A stretch of 36,169 nucleotides of DNA from Gammaproteobacteria bacterium (GCA_030428185.1 JAUICE010000016.1:1-36169); one strand, 5' to 3'; positions 25,316 through 32,702 are shown, counted from the first letter of the stretch. A program made the numbers and translations. Notes: generated from the sequence alone by a model not told the origin.

Positions 25316-25340
25316 AGCGCATTTGATATAAAGATGCGCT
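25316..25340. repeat. Small perfect hairpin upstream of rpmB
   Basis: AGCGCAT (25316-25322) and ATGCGCT (25334-25340) form a 7-bp perfect stem with an 11-base loop. No T-run follows, so it is not an intrinsic terminator; it could be a regulator site or part of the rpmB leader. Confidence 0.5.
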
Positions 25341-25422
25341 AGATTTCTGGTGAGTATCAGTAAGTATAACTTAGCGTGTTATCAATAACGTAGGCTCACA
25401 CACATGAATTTTGGAGATATCC

Positions 25423-25662
25423 ATGGCAAAAGTATGTCAAGTAACCGGCAAACGCCCTATGAGTGGCAATAACGTTTCTCATGCAAATAATAAGACAAAA
25501 AGACGGTTTCTTCCTAATATCCAAGAGCGACGTTTCTGGGATGAAGAAACTCAGCAATTTGTTAAATTAAAAGTAAGCACTAAAGCAATGCGTATTATTG
25601 ATAAAAAAGGCGTTTCTGCTGTCTTAAAAGAGCTCCGTGAAAAAGAAAAAACGGACAAGTAA
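25423..25662 (+). CDS. rpmB: 50S ribosomal protein L28
   Basis: L28 is a small structural protein of the large ribosomal subunit. I start it at the ATG at 25423 (79 residues, usual about 78), because GGAG at 25413-25416 gives a proper ribosome site and the sequence then opens with the family signature [23 protein letters not shown]. An upstream TTG would add four residues and remove that site. [12 protein letters not shown] and the basic C-terminal helix are also typical. rpmG follows after 23 bp, the standard pair. There is no zinc-binding Cys set; only one Cys is present. Confidence 0.98.
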   Translation: MAKVCQVTGKRPMSGNNVSHANNKTKRRFLPNIQERRFWDEETQQFVKLKVSTKAMRIIDKKGVSAVLKELREKEKTDK

Positions 25663-25685
25663 TCTATTAATATAGGAACTTAGCG

Positions 25686-25856
25686 ATGGCTAAAAAAGCT
25701 GTAAGAATTAAAATTCGAATGAAATCAAGTGCCGGTACCGGACACTTTTATACACGTACTAAGAATCCGAGAGAACATAGTGAAAAACAAGAATATATGA
25801 TGTTTGATCCGGTAGTTCGTAAACACGTTAAATATAAAGAAGAAAAAATCAAGTAA
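25686..25856 (+). CDS. rpmG: 50S ribosomal protein L33
   Basis: L33 is a small large-subunit protein encoded with L28. The ATG at 25686 gives 56 residues starting [27 protein letters not shown] and ending with a Lys-rich tail (KEEKIK). No cysteines are present, so this is the zinc-independent C-minus form. TAGGAACTTAGCG just upstream includes AGGA as ribosome site. It is followed by a hairpin at 25870-25899. Confidence 0.97.
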   Translation: MAKKAVRIKIRMKSSAGTGHFYTRTKNPREHSEKQEYMMFDPVVRKHVKYKEEKIK

Positions 25857-25869
25857 ATCTACCTCAATT

Positions 25870-25915
25870 AGAGCCAAAGCAAGTTCCTGGTTTGGCTCTA
25901 TGCCTAAATTTTTAT
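25870..25915 (+). terminator. Terminator after rpmB-rpmG
   Basis: AGAGCCAAA (25870-25878) and TTTGGCTCT (25891-25899) form a perfect 9-bp stem with a 12-base loop, followed after a few bases by AAATTTTTATTT. The T-run is displaced by about eight bases, so efficiency is uncertain. Confidence 0.7.
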
Positions 25916-26040
25916 TTCCAATAAAATCAGCAAGATAATTTAACATCTATGCACCTATCATGCTTGTCGCTGGATAATCGTAAAAGATGAATTAAACTTA
26001 AATGTAAGATGTATTTTTACTTATGTTTAAGAGTGTATAT

Positions 26041-27441
26041 ATGAAGGCTTCGTTGCAACTTAAGTTATCACAACAACTGATGCTCACACCACAGTTGCAG
26101 CAAGCTATTCGTCTTCTACAACTTTCAACTCAAGACTTAAATATCGAAATACAAGAAGCTCTTGAGAAAAATCCTCTTTTAGAAGTGGAAGGGGGTGATA
26201 GCAATATCACCGTGTCTAAGCGCTCCGATCTTCCTCTTTCAGAAACTGAGGTTGTTAAAGAAGCAGCACCTATAGAACATTATTCTAGTCAAGCGGCAGT
26301 CAAACCTGCTCCTGAAAAACAAAATCTTTTAGAGCAAATCTATTCAACATCAGACTCCCTACAAGACTATTTACTATGGCAGTTAAAACTTACACCCTTA
26401 TCTGAAGTCGACTACGCCATAGGTGTTGCTCTTATTGATAACATTGGTGGAGACGGGCTGCTTACCGATTCCTTAGAAAGCACCCTTGAATCTCTTCAAG
26501 AAGGTGGACTTGATGTAACCATCACAGATATTAATGTTGTAAGACACCGATTGCAGCGATTTGATCCTATCGGCATTGCATCATTAAATTTACAAGAATG
26601 CCTGACTATTCAACTTGAGCAAATAGCTTTATCTCCAAGCCAAAGCTCCTTAGTCAAACAAATCATTAATGAGGATATCAGTTTACTCGCGGCCCATAAC
26701 TATGCATTGCTTAAGAAAAAATATCATATCAACACACAGCAATTAGAAGAAATATTATGTGTGATAAAACAGTTACATCCGAAACCTGGTGAGCTTATTG
26801 AGCCCGTAAAAACTGAGTATATAGTCCCTGATGTAGAAGTAAAAAAAATTAATGATCAGTGGGTCGTACGTTTAAACGGAGATGCGATTCCTAAGCTATC
26901 TATTAATCAAAAATATCTAGACTTGGCTCAGGCCAAATCAAGTTCCGATAGCCGCTTTATAAAAAACAATCTCCAAGAAGCAAAGTGGTTACTAAAAAGC
27001 ATTCAAAGTCGTCAAGAAACCCTACTTAATGTTGCAACATCTATTGTGAAAAAACAAAAAGCTTTTCTAGAGCATGGTGAAGAGTCTTTGGTTCCAATGG
27101 TTCTAAATGATATTGCTCTAAATCTCGACATGCATGAGTCAACCATCTCTAGAGTAACAACAAAAAAATATATCGATACACCACAAGGTATATTTGAGCT
27201 TAAGTACTTTTTTTCTAGCCATGTAAGTTCAGACTCAGGCGAACATCTGTCTTCAAAAGCAATACGAGCACAAATAAAACGACTAATTTCAAAAGAAAAT
27301 AGTAAACACCCCTTGAGTGATCATAAAATAGCCCAAATATTAAAAGAGCAGGGTATTAATATTGCAAGACGAACGGTAACGAAATATCGCACCTCCCTAG
27401 GGATTGGAGCGTCTTCTGAAAGAAAGTCCCTGTCATCATAG
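26041..27441 (+). CDS. rpoN: RpoN, RNA polymerase sigma-54 factor
   Basis: Sigma-54 directs RNA polymerase to -24/-12 promoters and needs enhancer-binding ATPases to open them. I start at the ATG at 26041 (466 residues): MKASLQLKLSQQLMLTPQLQQAIRLLQL is the conserved region I start, and AAGAG lies five bases before it. An ATG at 26023 would add six residues and lacks a ribosome site. The Gln/Leu-rich region I, core-binding region, helix-turn-helix and the RpoN box ARRTVTKYR near the C-terminus are all present. It is followed by hpf and then PTS-related genes, the classic rpoN neighbourhood. Confidence 0.97.
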   Translation: MKASLQLKLSQQLMLTPQLQQAIRLLQLSTQDLNIEIQEALEKNPLLEVEGGDSNITVSKRSDLPLSETEVVKEAAPIEHYSSQAAVKPAPEKQNLLEQIYSTSDSLQDYLLWQLKLTPLSEVDYAIGVALIDNIGGDGLLTDSLESTLESLQEGGLDVTITDINVVRHRLQRFDPIGIASLNLQECLTIQLEQIALSPSQSSLVKQIINEDISLLAAHNYALLKKKYHINTQQLEEILCVIKQLHPKPGELIEPVKTEYIVPDVEVKKINDQWVVRLNGDAIPKLSINQKYLDLAQAKSSSDSRFIKNNLQEAKWLLKSIQSRQETLLNVATSIVKKQKAFLEHGEESLVPMVLNDIALNLDMHESTISRVTTKKYIDTPQGIFELKYFFSSHVSSDSGEHLSSKAIRAQIKRLISKENSKHPLSDHKIAQILKEQGINIARRTVTKYRTSLGIGASSERKSLSS

Positions 27442-27545
27442 ATGAAGCAACTGTCTTGATTTCGTTGATTAACATTAGACGGTTAAGACATAACTATTTA
27501 AAGATTATCGATAAATGATATTCGTTTTATTAAGGAGTCAATATC

Positions 27546-27839
27546 ATGCAAATTAACTTCACTGGTCATAAACTTGAAGTAACACCTGCTTTACGTGAAT
27601 ATACTATTTCTAAATTTGAACGGCTACAGCGACATTTTGATCACATCTCCTCTATCAATGTTGTTTTTGATGTGGAAAAGTTAACCCATACTGCTGAAGC
27701 GACCATTCATGTAACCAAAGCGGAGCTTCATGCTAGCTCTGAGGCAGAAGATATGTATAGTGCTGTTGACTTACTGACCGATAAGCTTGATAGGCAACTA
27801 ATTAAATACAAAGAAAAGCGTCAAGACCACCGCGAGTAA
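27546..27839 (+). CDS. hpf: Short ribosome hibernation promoting factor (HPF/YhbH family)
   Basis: Short HPF binds the decoding centre of idle ribosomes and promotes 100S dimers in stationary phase. The 97-residue product starts MQINFTGHKLEVTPALREY and ends with the basic KYKEKRQDHRE, matching the short E. coli-type family rather than the long form. AAGGAG precedes the ATG. A 104-bp gap separates it from rpoN, so it may be co-transcribed or have its own promoter. Confidence 0.95.
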   Translation: MQINFTGHKLEVTPALREYTISKFERLQRHFDHISSINVVFDVEKLTHTAEATIHVTKAELHASSEAEDMYSAVDLLTDKLDRQLIKYKEKRQDHRE

Positions 27840-27916
27840 ATTTAGATAGCTAATTGGGGTTGACTCTATTTAACGTCATGTAAAGAAAAAGGGAAGCTCA
27901 CCATTTTATACTTTGT

Positions 27917-27941
27917 ATATACCCAATGGAAATGAACATGC
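27917..27941 (-). repeat. Dispersed 25-bp intergenic repeat, copy between hpf and ptsN (minus)
   Basis: On the minus strand this copy begins GCATGTTCATTTCC and ends TTGGGTATAT. Its variable centre TTTCCATT matches the copy before the aldolase gene (33584). It is enclosed by an 8-bp inverted repeat and is the one copy that does not point at a downstream gene. Confidence 0.75.
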
Positions 27942-27978
27942 GTGGTCTTGAGCTTCGCTATCTGCTTAATCTTTAGTA

Positions 27979-28028
27979 TTTTTTTCAATCTGAATAAAAT
28001 AACTATTCTTTAATCAAAAAATCTAAAC
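27979..28028. repeat. Palindromic repeat module (hairpin), copy 2
   Basis: Same module as 20406-20456, with CAATC, GAAT, ATTC and AATC pieces in the same order between T-rich and A-rich flanks, then ATCTAAA in place of ATCCAAA. The stem is weaker here because the G/C positions have changed. Confidence 0.65.
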
Positions 28029-28034
28029 CTTAAA

Positions 28035-28054
28035 CAGTTAGCTTTGCCGAACGA
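28035..28054 (-). repeat. CAAAGCTAA palindromic module, copy 2
   Basis: On the minus strand it reads TCGTTCGGCAAAGC then TAACTG and matches 25173-25192 at 17 of 20 positions. Two of the changes break the perfect stem of that copy. Confidence 0.6.
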
Positions 28055-28110
28055 TAAAAAAACCACTGAATATCCATAGATAAAACCTACGTTAGGCAAA
28101 ACGCATTGTT

Positions 28111-28175
28111 CTCTATCGAATAATAAAAGCTGAAATCATAGTGAGCTACGATGAGGATTTTATCATTCAATAGAG
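28111..28175. repeat. Long imperfect hairpin upstream of ptsN
   Basis: CTCTATCGAATAATAAAA (28111-28128) pairs with TTTTATCATTCAATAGAG (28158-28175) at 16 of 18 positions, and the 29-base loop can form an inner TCAT/ATGA stem. A close copy of one arm lies alone at 30938-30954. The structure could be a mobile-element remnant, an RNA hairpin or both. Confidence 0.65.
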
Positions 28176-28200
28176 GGGAGTGCTTGAAGACTAAAATGGT

Positions 28201-28225
28201 GCAGTATGAAAGGACAGCGGTATAT
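28201..28225 (+). repeat. Dispersed 25-bp intergenic repeat, copy upstream of ptsN
   Basis: This copy begins GCAGTATGAAAGG and ends GCGGTATAT, and lies right after the long hairpin. It ends 138 bp before the ptsN start. Confidence 0.75.
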
Positions 28226-28363
28226 TCTATGATTTTAACTTTTAACAATTACAATATATTTTTCATGAAAATATAAATTAGACATATAAAAACAACCGAA
28301 CCATTATGCAATTGCTAAAAATTTGAGTAAAATTAGGCGCATCTAAATTGCTAGGATTTATTT

Positions 28364-28837
28364 GTGCTTCATATTAGCGATGTATTGAGCGAGTCAAACG
28401 TGCTCATCAATGTCAAGACAACCAGTAAAAAACAACTGCTAGATATCATTAGTACGCAAATTGTTCATACTCATCCAACCTTAAATAAAGACAGTATCTT
28501 AGATGCTTTTATCAAACGTGAACATTTAGGATCAACAGCTCTTGGACATGGTGTGGCTATACCACATATACGAATGACCACATCACAACTGCCTTCCACT
28601 GGTGTTTTTATTCAATTAGCAGAAGCAATCGAGTTTGATTCTCAAGATAACATACCCGTTGATCTTATCTTTGCGCTTCTTGTCACAACAGGAGAGCCTA
28701 ATGAGCACCTGCATCTTCTTTCTGAAATTTCTAACCAACTCATTTCCAATGATATTAGAGAGCGCTTAAGAAACGCCCTTACACCTAGTTCTATTATCAA
28801 ACTTCTGGTAAGCCATGATGTTAAAGAAATCGCCTAA
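28364..28837 (+). CDS. ptsN: PtsN, nitrogen-related PTS EIIA protein
   Basis: PtsN (EIIA-Ntr) is the terminal phosphoacceptor of the regulatory nitrogen PTS and controls potassium and other functions by its phosphorylation state. The 157-residue product has the phosphorylation-site motif GHGVAIPH, with His68 as the likely site, within a typical EIIA fructose/mannitol-type fold. It starts at a GTG with AGGA seven bases upstream. It overlaps hprK by 23 bp, and the set rpoN-hpf-ptsN is conserved across proteobacteria. Confidence 0.95.
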   Translation: MLHISDVLSESNVLINVKTTSKKQLLDIISTQIVHTHPTLNKDSILDAFIKREHLGSTALGHGVAIPHIRMTTSQLPSTGVFIQLAEAIEFDSQDNIPVDLIFALLVTTGEPNEHLHLLSEISNQLISNDIRERLRNALTPSSIIKLLVSHDVKEIA

Positions 28838-29375
28838 AGCACACACTGAACACGGCGTCTTCGTTGATGTAAATAATACTGGTGTCCTACTTGTTGGTGA
28901 AAGTGGTATAGGAAAAAGTGAGCTCGCACTTGGCCTAATAGATAGAGGCCACTGTTTAGTCGCAGATGATTCCGTCTTATTTTCTCAAAAAGATAATCAA
29001 GTGGTTGGATCTTGTCCAGAATTGCTACAAGATTTTCTTGAGGTTCGAGGGTTGGGTGTTATCAATATTCGTCAAATGTTTGGAGATAAATCCATAAAAG
29101 AGAACAATACTTTAGAACTTATCGTAAAAATAATTCAGATTAAGCCAAGTAAATTACATACAATAGATCGATTACATGGGCTCCATGATACTCAAACTAT
29201 TTTAGGAAGCTCAATTCCTAGAGTAAGCATTCCTGTTGCTCCGGGAAGAAGTCTTACTATTCTCGTTGAGGCTGCTGTGAAAAATTATAAACTACAAAAA
29301 AATGGTTACCACGCTAGTCTTGACTTTACAGAAAAACATCAAGATATCATGGGGCGAACTGATAATGACTGTTAA
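28815..29375 (+). CDS. hprK: Short HPr kinase/phosphorylase (catalytic domain only)
   Basis: HprK phosphorylates a regulatory serine on HPr and can reverse the reaction. This 186-residue product holds only the C-terminal kinase domain: Walker A GESGIGKS (28-35), LVADDSV, and the family signature EVRGLGVINIRQMFG (76-90), then IPVAPGRSLTILVEAA. Full-length enzymes are about 310 residues, with an N-terminal domain that is missing here; similar short forms are known in alphaproteobacteria. The overlap with ptsN leaves no room for a lost N-terminal half, so this is not a recent frameshift. It overlaps the next gene by 11 bp. The HPr encoded downstream keeps a serine at 47, so the substrate is at hand. 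Confidence 0.9.
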   Translation: MMLKKSPKAHTEHGVFVDVNNTGVLLVGESGIGKSELALGLIDRGHCLVADDSVLFSQKDNQVVGSCPELLQDFLEVRGLGVINIRQMFGDKSIKENNTLELIVKIIQIKPSKLHTIDRLHGLHDTQTILGSSIPRVSIPVAPGRSLTILVEAAVKNYKLQKNGYHASLDFTEKHQDIMGRTDNDC

Positions 29376-29748
29376 AATACTACTCCTAACCCATAAAGAG
29401 GTAGGAAATCAGCTTATTGATGCTGCAAAGCATACTTTAGGTGATCATATACCTACTAGTTGTGTAAGCATATCGGTTAATGAAAGTAATCGTTTTGAGC
29501 AAACGCTATTAGAGCAATTAGACGCTACTCTCAATAACGCGACAGATGGTGTCTTAATTTTAACTGATTTATATGGATCAACACCTTGTAACATAGCTAA
29601 AGATTTGTCTAAGAACAAAAAATGTGAAATAGTGACGGGACTTAATTTGCCAATGCTATTAAAAACATTAAATTATTACGAGTTGCCTCTCAATGAGCTA
29701 GCTAAAAAAGCCCTAGAGGGCGGAAAAGCGTGTATTAAAAAAGTGTAG
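29365..29748 (+). CDS. PTS EIIA, mannose/sorbose family (ManX-like)
   Basis: This small cytoplasmic phosphocarrier belongs to the EIIA-Man family. I start at the ATG at 29365 (127 residues) because VKILLLTHKEVG then places the phosphorylated histidine at residue 10, as in E. coli ManX; an upstream in-frame ATG at 29302 lies deep in hprK. DGVLILTDLYGSTPCNIA and TGLNLPMLLKTLNY are family motifs. No EIIB, EIIC or EIID gene is in this window, so a regulatory rather than transport role is likely. It sits between hprK and the HPr gene in one operon. Confidence 0.92.
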   Translation: MTVKILLLTHKEVGNQLIDAAKHTLGDHIPTSCVSISVNESNRFEQTLLEQLDATLNNATDGVLILTDLYGSTPCNIAKDLSKNKKCEIVTGLNLPMLLKTLNYYELPLNELAKKALEGGKACIKKV

Positions 29749-29757
29749 ATAATAAAC

Positions 29758-30030
29758 ATGATTGAAGAAAAAATTAAAATTATTAATAAACTGGGTCTGC
29801 ATGCAAGAGCTGCTGCTAAATTTGTTGCAACAACCTCAAAATTCTCTTGTGAGGTTTCAGTACAAAAAAGTGATGGGCAAAAAGTTAATGGTAAAAGTAT
29901 TATGGGCGTTATGATGCTTGCAGCCAGTCAAGGAACTGAGTTAGACATTCATTTTTCTGGTGAAGATGAAGTAGACGCAAGAGACGCGCTCGTCTCTTTG
30001 ATCAACAATCGTTTTGACGAAGCTGAATAG
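29758..30030 (+). CDS. ptsH: HPr-family phosphocarrier protein (NPr/PtsH type)
   Basis: HPr passes phosphate from enzyme I to EIIA proteins. The 90-residue product has the active site NKLGLHARAAAKF with His15, and VNGKSIMGVMML with Ser47 at the position of the regulatory Ser46 that HprK modifies. It is the last gene of the ptsN-hprK-EIIA-HPr set and starts 9 bp after the EIIA stop. No enzyme I gene (ptsI or ptsP) and no rapZ, which often lies in such clusters, is present nearby. Whether to call it ptsH or ptsO cannot be decided from sequence alone. Confidence 0.94.
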   Translation: MIEEKIKIINKLGLHARAAAKFVATTSKFSCEVSVQKSDGQKVNGKSIMGVMMLAASQGTELDIHFSGEDEVDARDALVSLINNRFDEAE

Positions 30031-30053
30031 TTAAAGGCAAACTTGCTTTTCTT

Positions 30054-30812
30054 CTATCGCGTTTTTTTGTTACGCCTCGACTTAACTCTTCCTCTTATTT
30101 TTTTGACGCGCAAGATCTCAAAAACAATCCCCATGAGTACATATGAGATAAACGCAACCAGTAAAACAAGTGGTGGATAGATTGCTATAGCAACCACTGT
30201 AACAACAACTAGTAATATATATCGGAATGGAACCTTGCCTTTAAAGTCAACACGCTTAAAGCTAGGATAACGAATATTACTTACCATCAATATTGCAAGC
30301 GCAATCATCAGTAAAGCTAAGCACACAGATAAAGCAATACCTGCAACCAGCTCTAGGTGAGTCATAAGCCCAACAAAACTCGAAACTACGCCCGCGCCAA
30401 TTGGGCAAGCAAGTCCTGTAAAGTACAGTAATTTACTATCGTCATGCTGACTATTAAAACGTGCTAACCTCAGTGCAACTGAGGCTGTGTATATAAATGC
30501 GGCTAACCACCCAAGCTTTCCTAGTTGTTCCAAACCCCAAGTGTATGCAAGTATTGCTGGTGCGACCCCAAAAGTAACCATATCAGATAAACTATCATAC
30601 TGAGCACCAAACTCGCTTTGCGTATTCGTGAGTCTTGCAACTCGTCCATCTAAACCATCTGCCAACATACCAACGAATATCGCCATCACTGCTGTTTCAT
30701 GCATGTGTTTCATTGACGCCACAATTGCATAAAATGCACTAAATAAGCTAAGCGTCGTAAAAATATTTGGCAGTAAATATATACCTCTAGTAGCCCGTTG
30801 CCTTCTAAACAA
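30054..30812 (-). CDS. pssA: CDP-diacylglycerol-serine O-phosphatidyltransferase
   Basis: PssA makes phosphatidylserine, precursor of phosphatidylethanolamine, at the inner membrane. The 252-residue product has the CDP-alcohol phosphatidyltransferase motif: DGLDGRVAR (52-60) followed by the spaced G and D residues ending at D73 and D77. Several transmembrane segments follow, then a very basic C-terminal tail (KIRGRVKSRRNKKTR). The opening RGIYLLPNIFTTLSLF is typical of the PssA type II group rather than PgsA. It converges on the HPr gene with a 23-bp gap. Confidence 0.94.
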   Translation of the reverse strand: MFRRQRATRGIYLLPNIFTTLSLFSAFYAIVASMKHMHETAVMAIFVGMLADGLDGRVARLTNTQSEFGAQYDSLSDMVTFGVAPAILAYTWGLEQLGKLGWLAAFIYTASVALRLARFNSQHDDSKLLYFTGLACPIGAGVVSSFVGLMTHLELVAGIALSVCLALLMIALAILMVSNIRYPSFKRVDFKGKVPFRYILLVVVTVVAIAIYPPLVLLVAFISYVLMGIVFEILRVKKIRGRVKSRRNKKTR

Positions 30813-31076
30813 GTAATTCCCCTCGTAAAATCAACTAGTTAACTGCAGCAGCCATGTTGATCCGTATTAATATGATTCAGATTGAGCATTTTAACACATT
30901 TATCCATAAGATACTTATTAGACAATAAAGTATCATTCTCTATTGAATAATAAACGTTTTATAGTCGTTTGAAATTTAAGTGACTCATTTTAACAAAGCT
31001 AATACCTATTTCGTAATGCGCGTTTTGGGCATTTCTAAACCCTCAACTTTAGTATTTTAAACAACGCGCAACACCT

Positions 31077-31101
31077 GCATTTCCAGGTAGGTTGGGTATA
31101 A
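31077..31101 (+). repeat. Dispersed 25-bp intergenic repeat, first of a direct pair
   Basis: This copy begins GCATTTCCAGGTAGG and ends TTGGGTATAA. It follows an 8-bp inverted repeat and precedes a second copy by 65 bp (start to start). Confidence 0.75.
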
Positions 31102-31141
31102 AATCGGTTCAATATAAAAGAATGCTTAAGGCTTAAAACTA

Positions 31142-31166
31142 GCATTTTCAAGTAGCTTGGGTATAT
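31142..31166 (+). repeat. Dispersed 25-bp intergenic repeat, second of a direct pair
   Basis: This copy begins GCATTTTCAAGTAGC and ends TTGGGTATAT, running on into TATATAATCG, a good -10. It ends 31 bp before the DUF3579 gene start. Confidence 0.8.
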
Positions 31167-31197
31167 AATCGTGCAAATTTATTTGTGATAAGCTGGC

Positions 31198-31488
31198 ATG
31201 GCGGACGACAAAAAGCCAAAAGAAAAAATCGTTATTGAAGGCGTCACTGAAGAAGGCAGTCGCTTTCGGCCTAGTGATTGGGCTGAGCGCATGAGCGGGA
31301 CCTTAGCAACCTTTAAAAATAGACGCATTCATTACTCCCCTATGTTACAACCTACTGTAAATAAAGACGGCTTTAAGTGCGTGCAAATCGACCCAAGCTT
31401 AAAGGAATCTAACCCTGAGCTGTATCAATCTATTATCAAGTTTGCCAAAACGAACAACCTTAAATTAAATATTGATGACTCTGACTAA
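31198..31488 (+). CDS. DUF3579 family protein
   Basis: The 96-residue protein matches the DUF3579 family: IVIEGVTEEGSRFRPSDWAERMSG near the N-terminus, a central RIHYSPMLQP and CVQIDPSLKESNPELYQSIIKFAKTNNL near the end. Members are small soluble proteins widespread in beta- and gammaproteobacteria with no known function. The ATG at 31198 has no obvious strong ribosome site. The upstream 25-bp repeat ends in a TATAAT-containing block, a likely promoter. The downstream gene converges with a 6-bp gap. Confidence 0.88.
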   Translation: MADDKKPKEKIVIEGVTEEGSRFRPSDWAERMSGTLATFKNRRIHYSPMLQPTVNKDGFKCVQIDPSLKESNPELYQSIIKFAKTNNLKLNIDDSD

Positions 31489-31494
31489 AATCCA

Positions 31495-32025
31495 TCAATC
31501 TTTTTTTAAAACAAACGTTACAACATAATTTGCATTATCGCCGTCAAATACTATAGGTCGTAGAGGCCGAGTGATAGGCTTGAAGTCTTTAGTCATATCC
31601 AAGGCGCCACCTAGAGCATAGCTTAACTGATTATTTTGATTATGTAATGTTATGGAAATCTGCCCAATCTCATCATTAAGGGCCCAAGGAGGAGAGTCAA
31701 ACTCCATTAGTGCTATCTGCAATGTTCTTTTCTCATTATCCTGAATATGCCCATGCCAAAGAGTAACATTTTTGAGTTTTTGTAACATTTCACTCAACCA
31801 ATAGTTAGGCTTAGTAGGTACACGCAGTTGCTTTGATGCATTCAGGTTAGAGTAAGTCAATATATCAAAATAAAGCTCATCACCATCAGACTCTTGAGCT
31901 TTATTGAGCACTATGGTTTTTAAAGATAATGTGACTGCTATATTTTTTGCGTTAGTAATGGTCTGTAGACTTAAAAAAACACATAGCAAAATATACTTGA
32001 GTCTCACTCCCCTTTTAAAAAACAT
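31495..32025 (-). CDS. Secreted protein of unknown function, next to an IcmC/DotE/DotV-like gene
   Basis: I do not recognise this family. The 176-residue protein has a signal peptide ending around TNA (residue 26), so it should be periplasmic or outer-membrane associated. There is no lipobox and no further membrane segment. The rest looks like a beta-rich domain (NIAVTLSLKTIVL, YFDILTYSN, TLQIALMEFDSP, QISITLHNQ, NYVVTFVLKKD). It starts 17 bp after the IcmC/DotE/DotV-like gene on the same strand, so the two are probably co-transcribed. That context makes an accessory secretion-system part possible, but nothing in the sequence proves it. Confidence 0.75.
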   Translation of the reverse strand: MFFKRGVRLKYILLCVFLSLQTITNAKNIAVTLSLKTIVLNKAQESDGDELYFDILTYSNLNASKQLRVPTKPNYWLSEMLQKLKNVTLWHGHIQDNEKRTLQIALMEFDSPPWALNDEIGQISITLHNQNNQLSYALGGALDMTKDFKPITRPLRPIVFDGDNANYVVTFVLKKD

Positions 32026-32042
32026 TCAGCGTTTCCTGTATT

Positions 32043-32570
32043 TTATATAGACGTAATTAACGTGACCAACTTCGCCATCAACTCATAGGTATAATGAATA
32101 TTAACGGCTAAAATGCCCGCAACTAAAAAAACTAATCCCTTAGAACCATGTTGCACACCAGGCTCACTACTTTGTGATAATAAAACGATACCACGTATAA
32201 ACCAGATTAATCCTGCTAACTGAACAAGTCTTGGCACAATGATAGAGCCATCACCATACTTTTCTCTTAACTGCTCAACCCAATTATCATAGGCTATAGG
32301 CGAACCAACACCAAAAAAAGTATTTTTAGCAATATCAACCATCGTTGGCAAGAAGAAAAGGGAAACGCCTCCTAGAAAATAGGCAAGTGGAATGAACATT
32401 TTCCCATGTGTTGTGTATTTGGCCCTTTGATCGGCAATCGTCTTTAATTTTTTAATAGACTGCCAAACCATCATAAATCCCACTAAATAAGCAATCACCT
32501 GTACGGCACTAGTAACAGGGTCAATAGACTCCCCTAAGTGCTCAAGTATGCTGGTAATATCTGCAGCCAT
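32043..32570 (-). CDS. IcmC/DotE/DotV-family Dot/Icm inner-membrane protein
   Basis: The 175-residue protein has four predicted membrane segments at about 19-37, 58-77, 112-132 and 145-163. The overall pattern, including a short N-terminal helix, YLVGFMMVWQSIKKLK, a Phe-Leu-Pro after TM2, GLIWFIRGIVLLSQSS and GSKGLVFLVAGILAVNI, closely follows Legionella IcmC (DotE), whose paralogue is DotV. IcmC normally lies in the icmT-icmB region, while dotV stands alone, so this isolated copy may be DotV; the sequence cannot separate the two. It is paired with a secreted unknown and lies 20 kb from the main block. Confidence 0.82.
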   Translation of the reverse strand: MAADITSILEHLGESIDPVTSAVQVIAYLVGFMMVWQSIKKLKTIADQRAKYTTHGKMFIPLAYFLGGVSLFFLPTMVDIAKNTFFGVGSPIAYDNWVEQLREKYGDGSIIVPRLVQLAGLIWFIRGIVLLSQSSEPGVQHGSKGLVFLVAGILAVNIHYTYELMAKLVTLITSI

Positions 32571-32702
32571 TTGCTTATTTCCTTAATAACCTTAAGTTAT
32601 GTAACAAAGTTTACAATTTAGCATAGAAAAATCGATAAGCTACACCCAATCCTTACATATTACATCATTTTTGTATTCAATCACTCCTCCCTATTGAGGA
32701 AG

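Larger units (their letters stand above)
25109..25422. other. Divergent gap between coaBC and rpmB, rich in small palindromes and repeats
   Basis: This 314-bp gap contains no credible gene. It holds the CAAAGCTAA hairpin module (25173-25192), a plus-strand copy of the 25-bp repeat (25220-25244), and a 7-bp perfect stem at 25316-25340. It must also contain the promoters for coaBC and rpmB, but I could not assign them with confidence. Confidence 0.7.
27840..28363. other. 524-bp gap between hpf and ptsN filled with repeat modules
   Basis: No convincing gene is present. In order it carries an 8-bp inverted repeat GAAGCTCA/TGAGCTTC (27893-27900 and 27949-27956) enclosing a minus-strand 25-bp repeat, the hairpin module copy 2 (27979-28028), the CAAAGCTAA module in minus orientation (28035-28054), a long imperfect hairpin (28111-28175) and a plus-strand 25-bp repeat (28201-28225). 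An AT-rich stretch follows up to the ptsN ribosome site AGGA at 28353-28356. Confidence 0.75.
30813..31197. other. 385-bp gap between pssA and the DUF3579 gene, repeat-rich
   Basis: No gene is supported. It contains a bulged hairpin ATACTTATT/AATAAAGTAT (30911-30933), a single arm of the hairpin found before ptsN (30938-30954), the CAAAGCTAA core (30987-31003), an 8-bp perfect inverted repeat TGCGCGTT/AACGCGCA (31017-31024 and 31063-31070), and two direct copies of the 25-bp repeat at 31077 and 31142, 65 bp apart. Confidence 0.7.

Noticed and set aside
25316-25340. An intrinsic terminator between coaBC and rpmB.
   Set aside because: The stem is perfect but no T-run follows on either strand, and both flanking genes diverge, so no transcript needs ending there.
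28815-29375. hprK as a pseudogene truncated by frameshift or deletion.
   Set aside because: The catalytic motifs are intact, the gene is tightly overlapped on both sides by intact genes, and short HprK forms are known, so a functional short enzyme is more likely.
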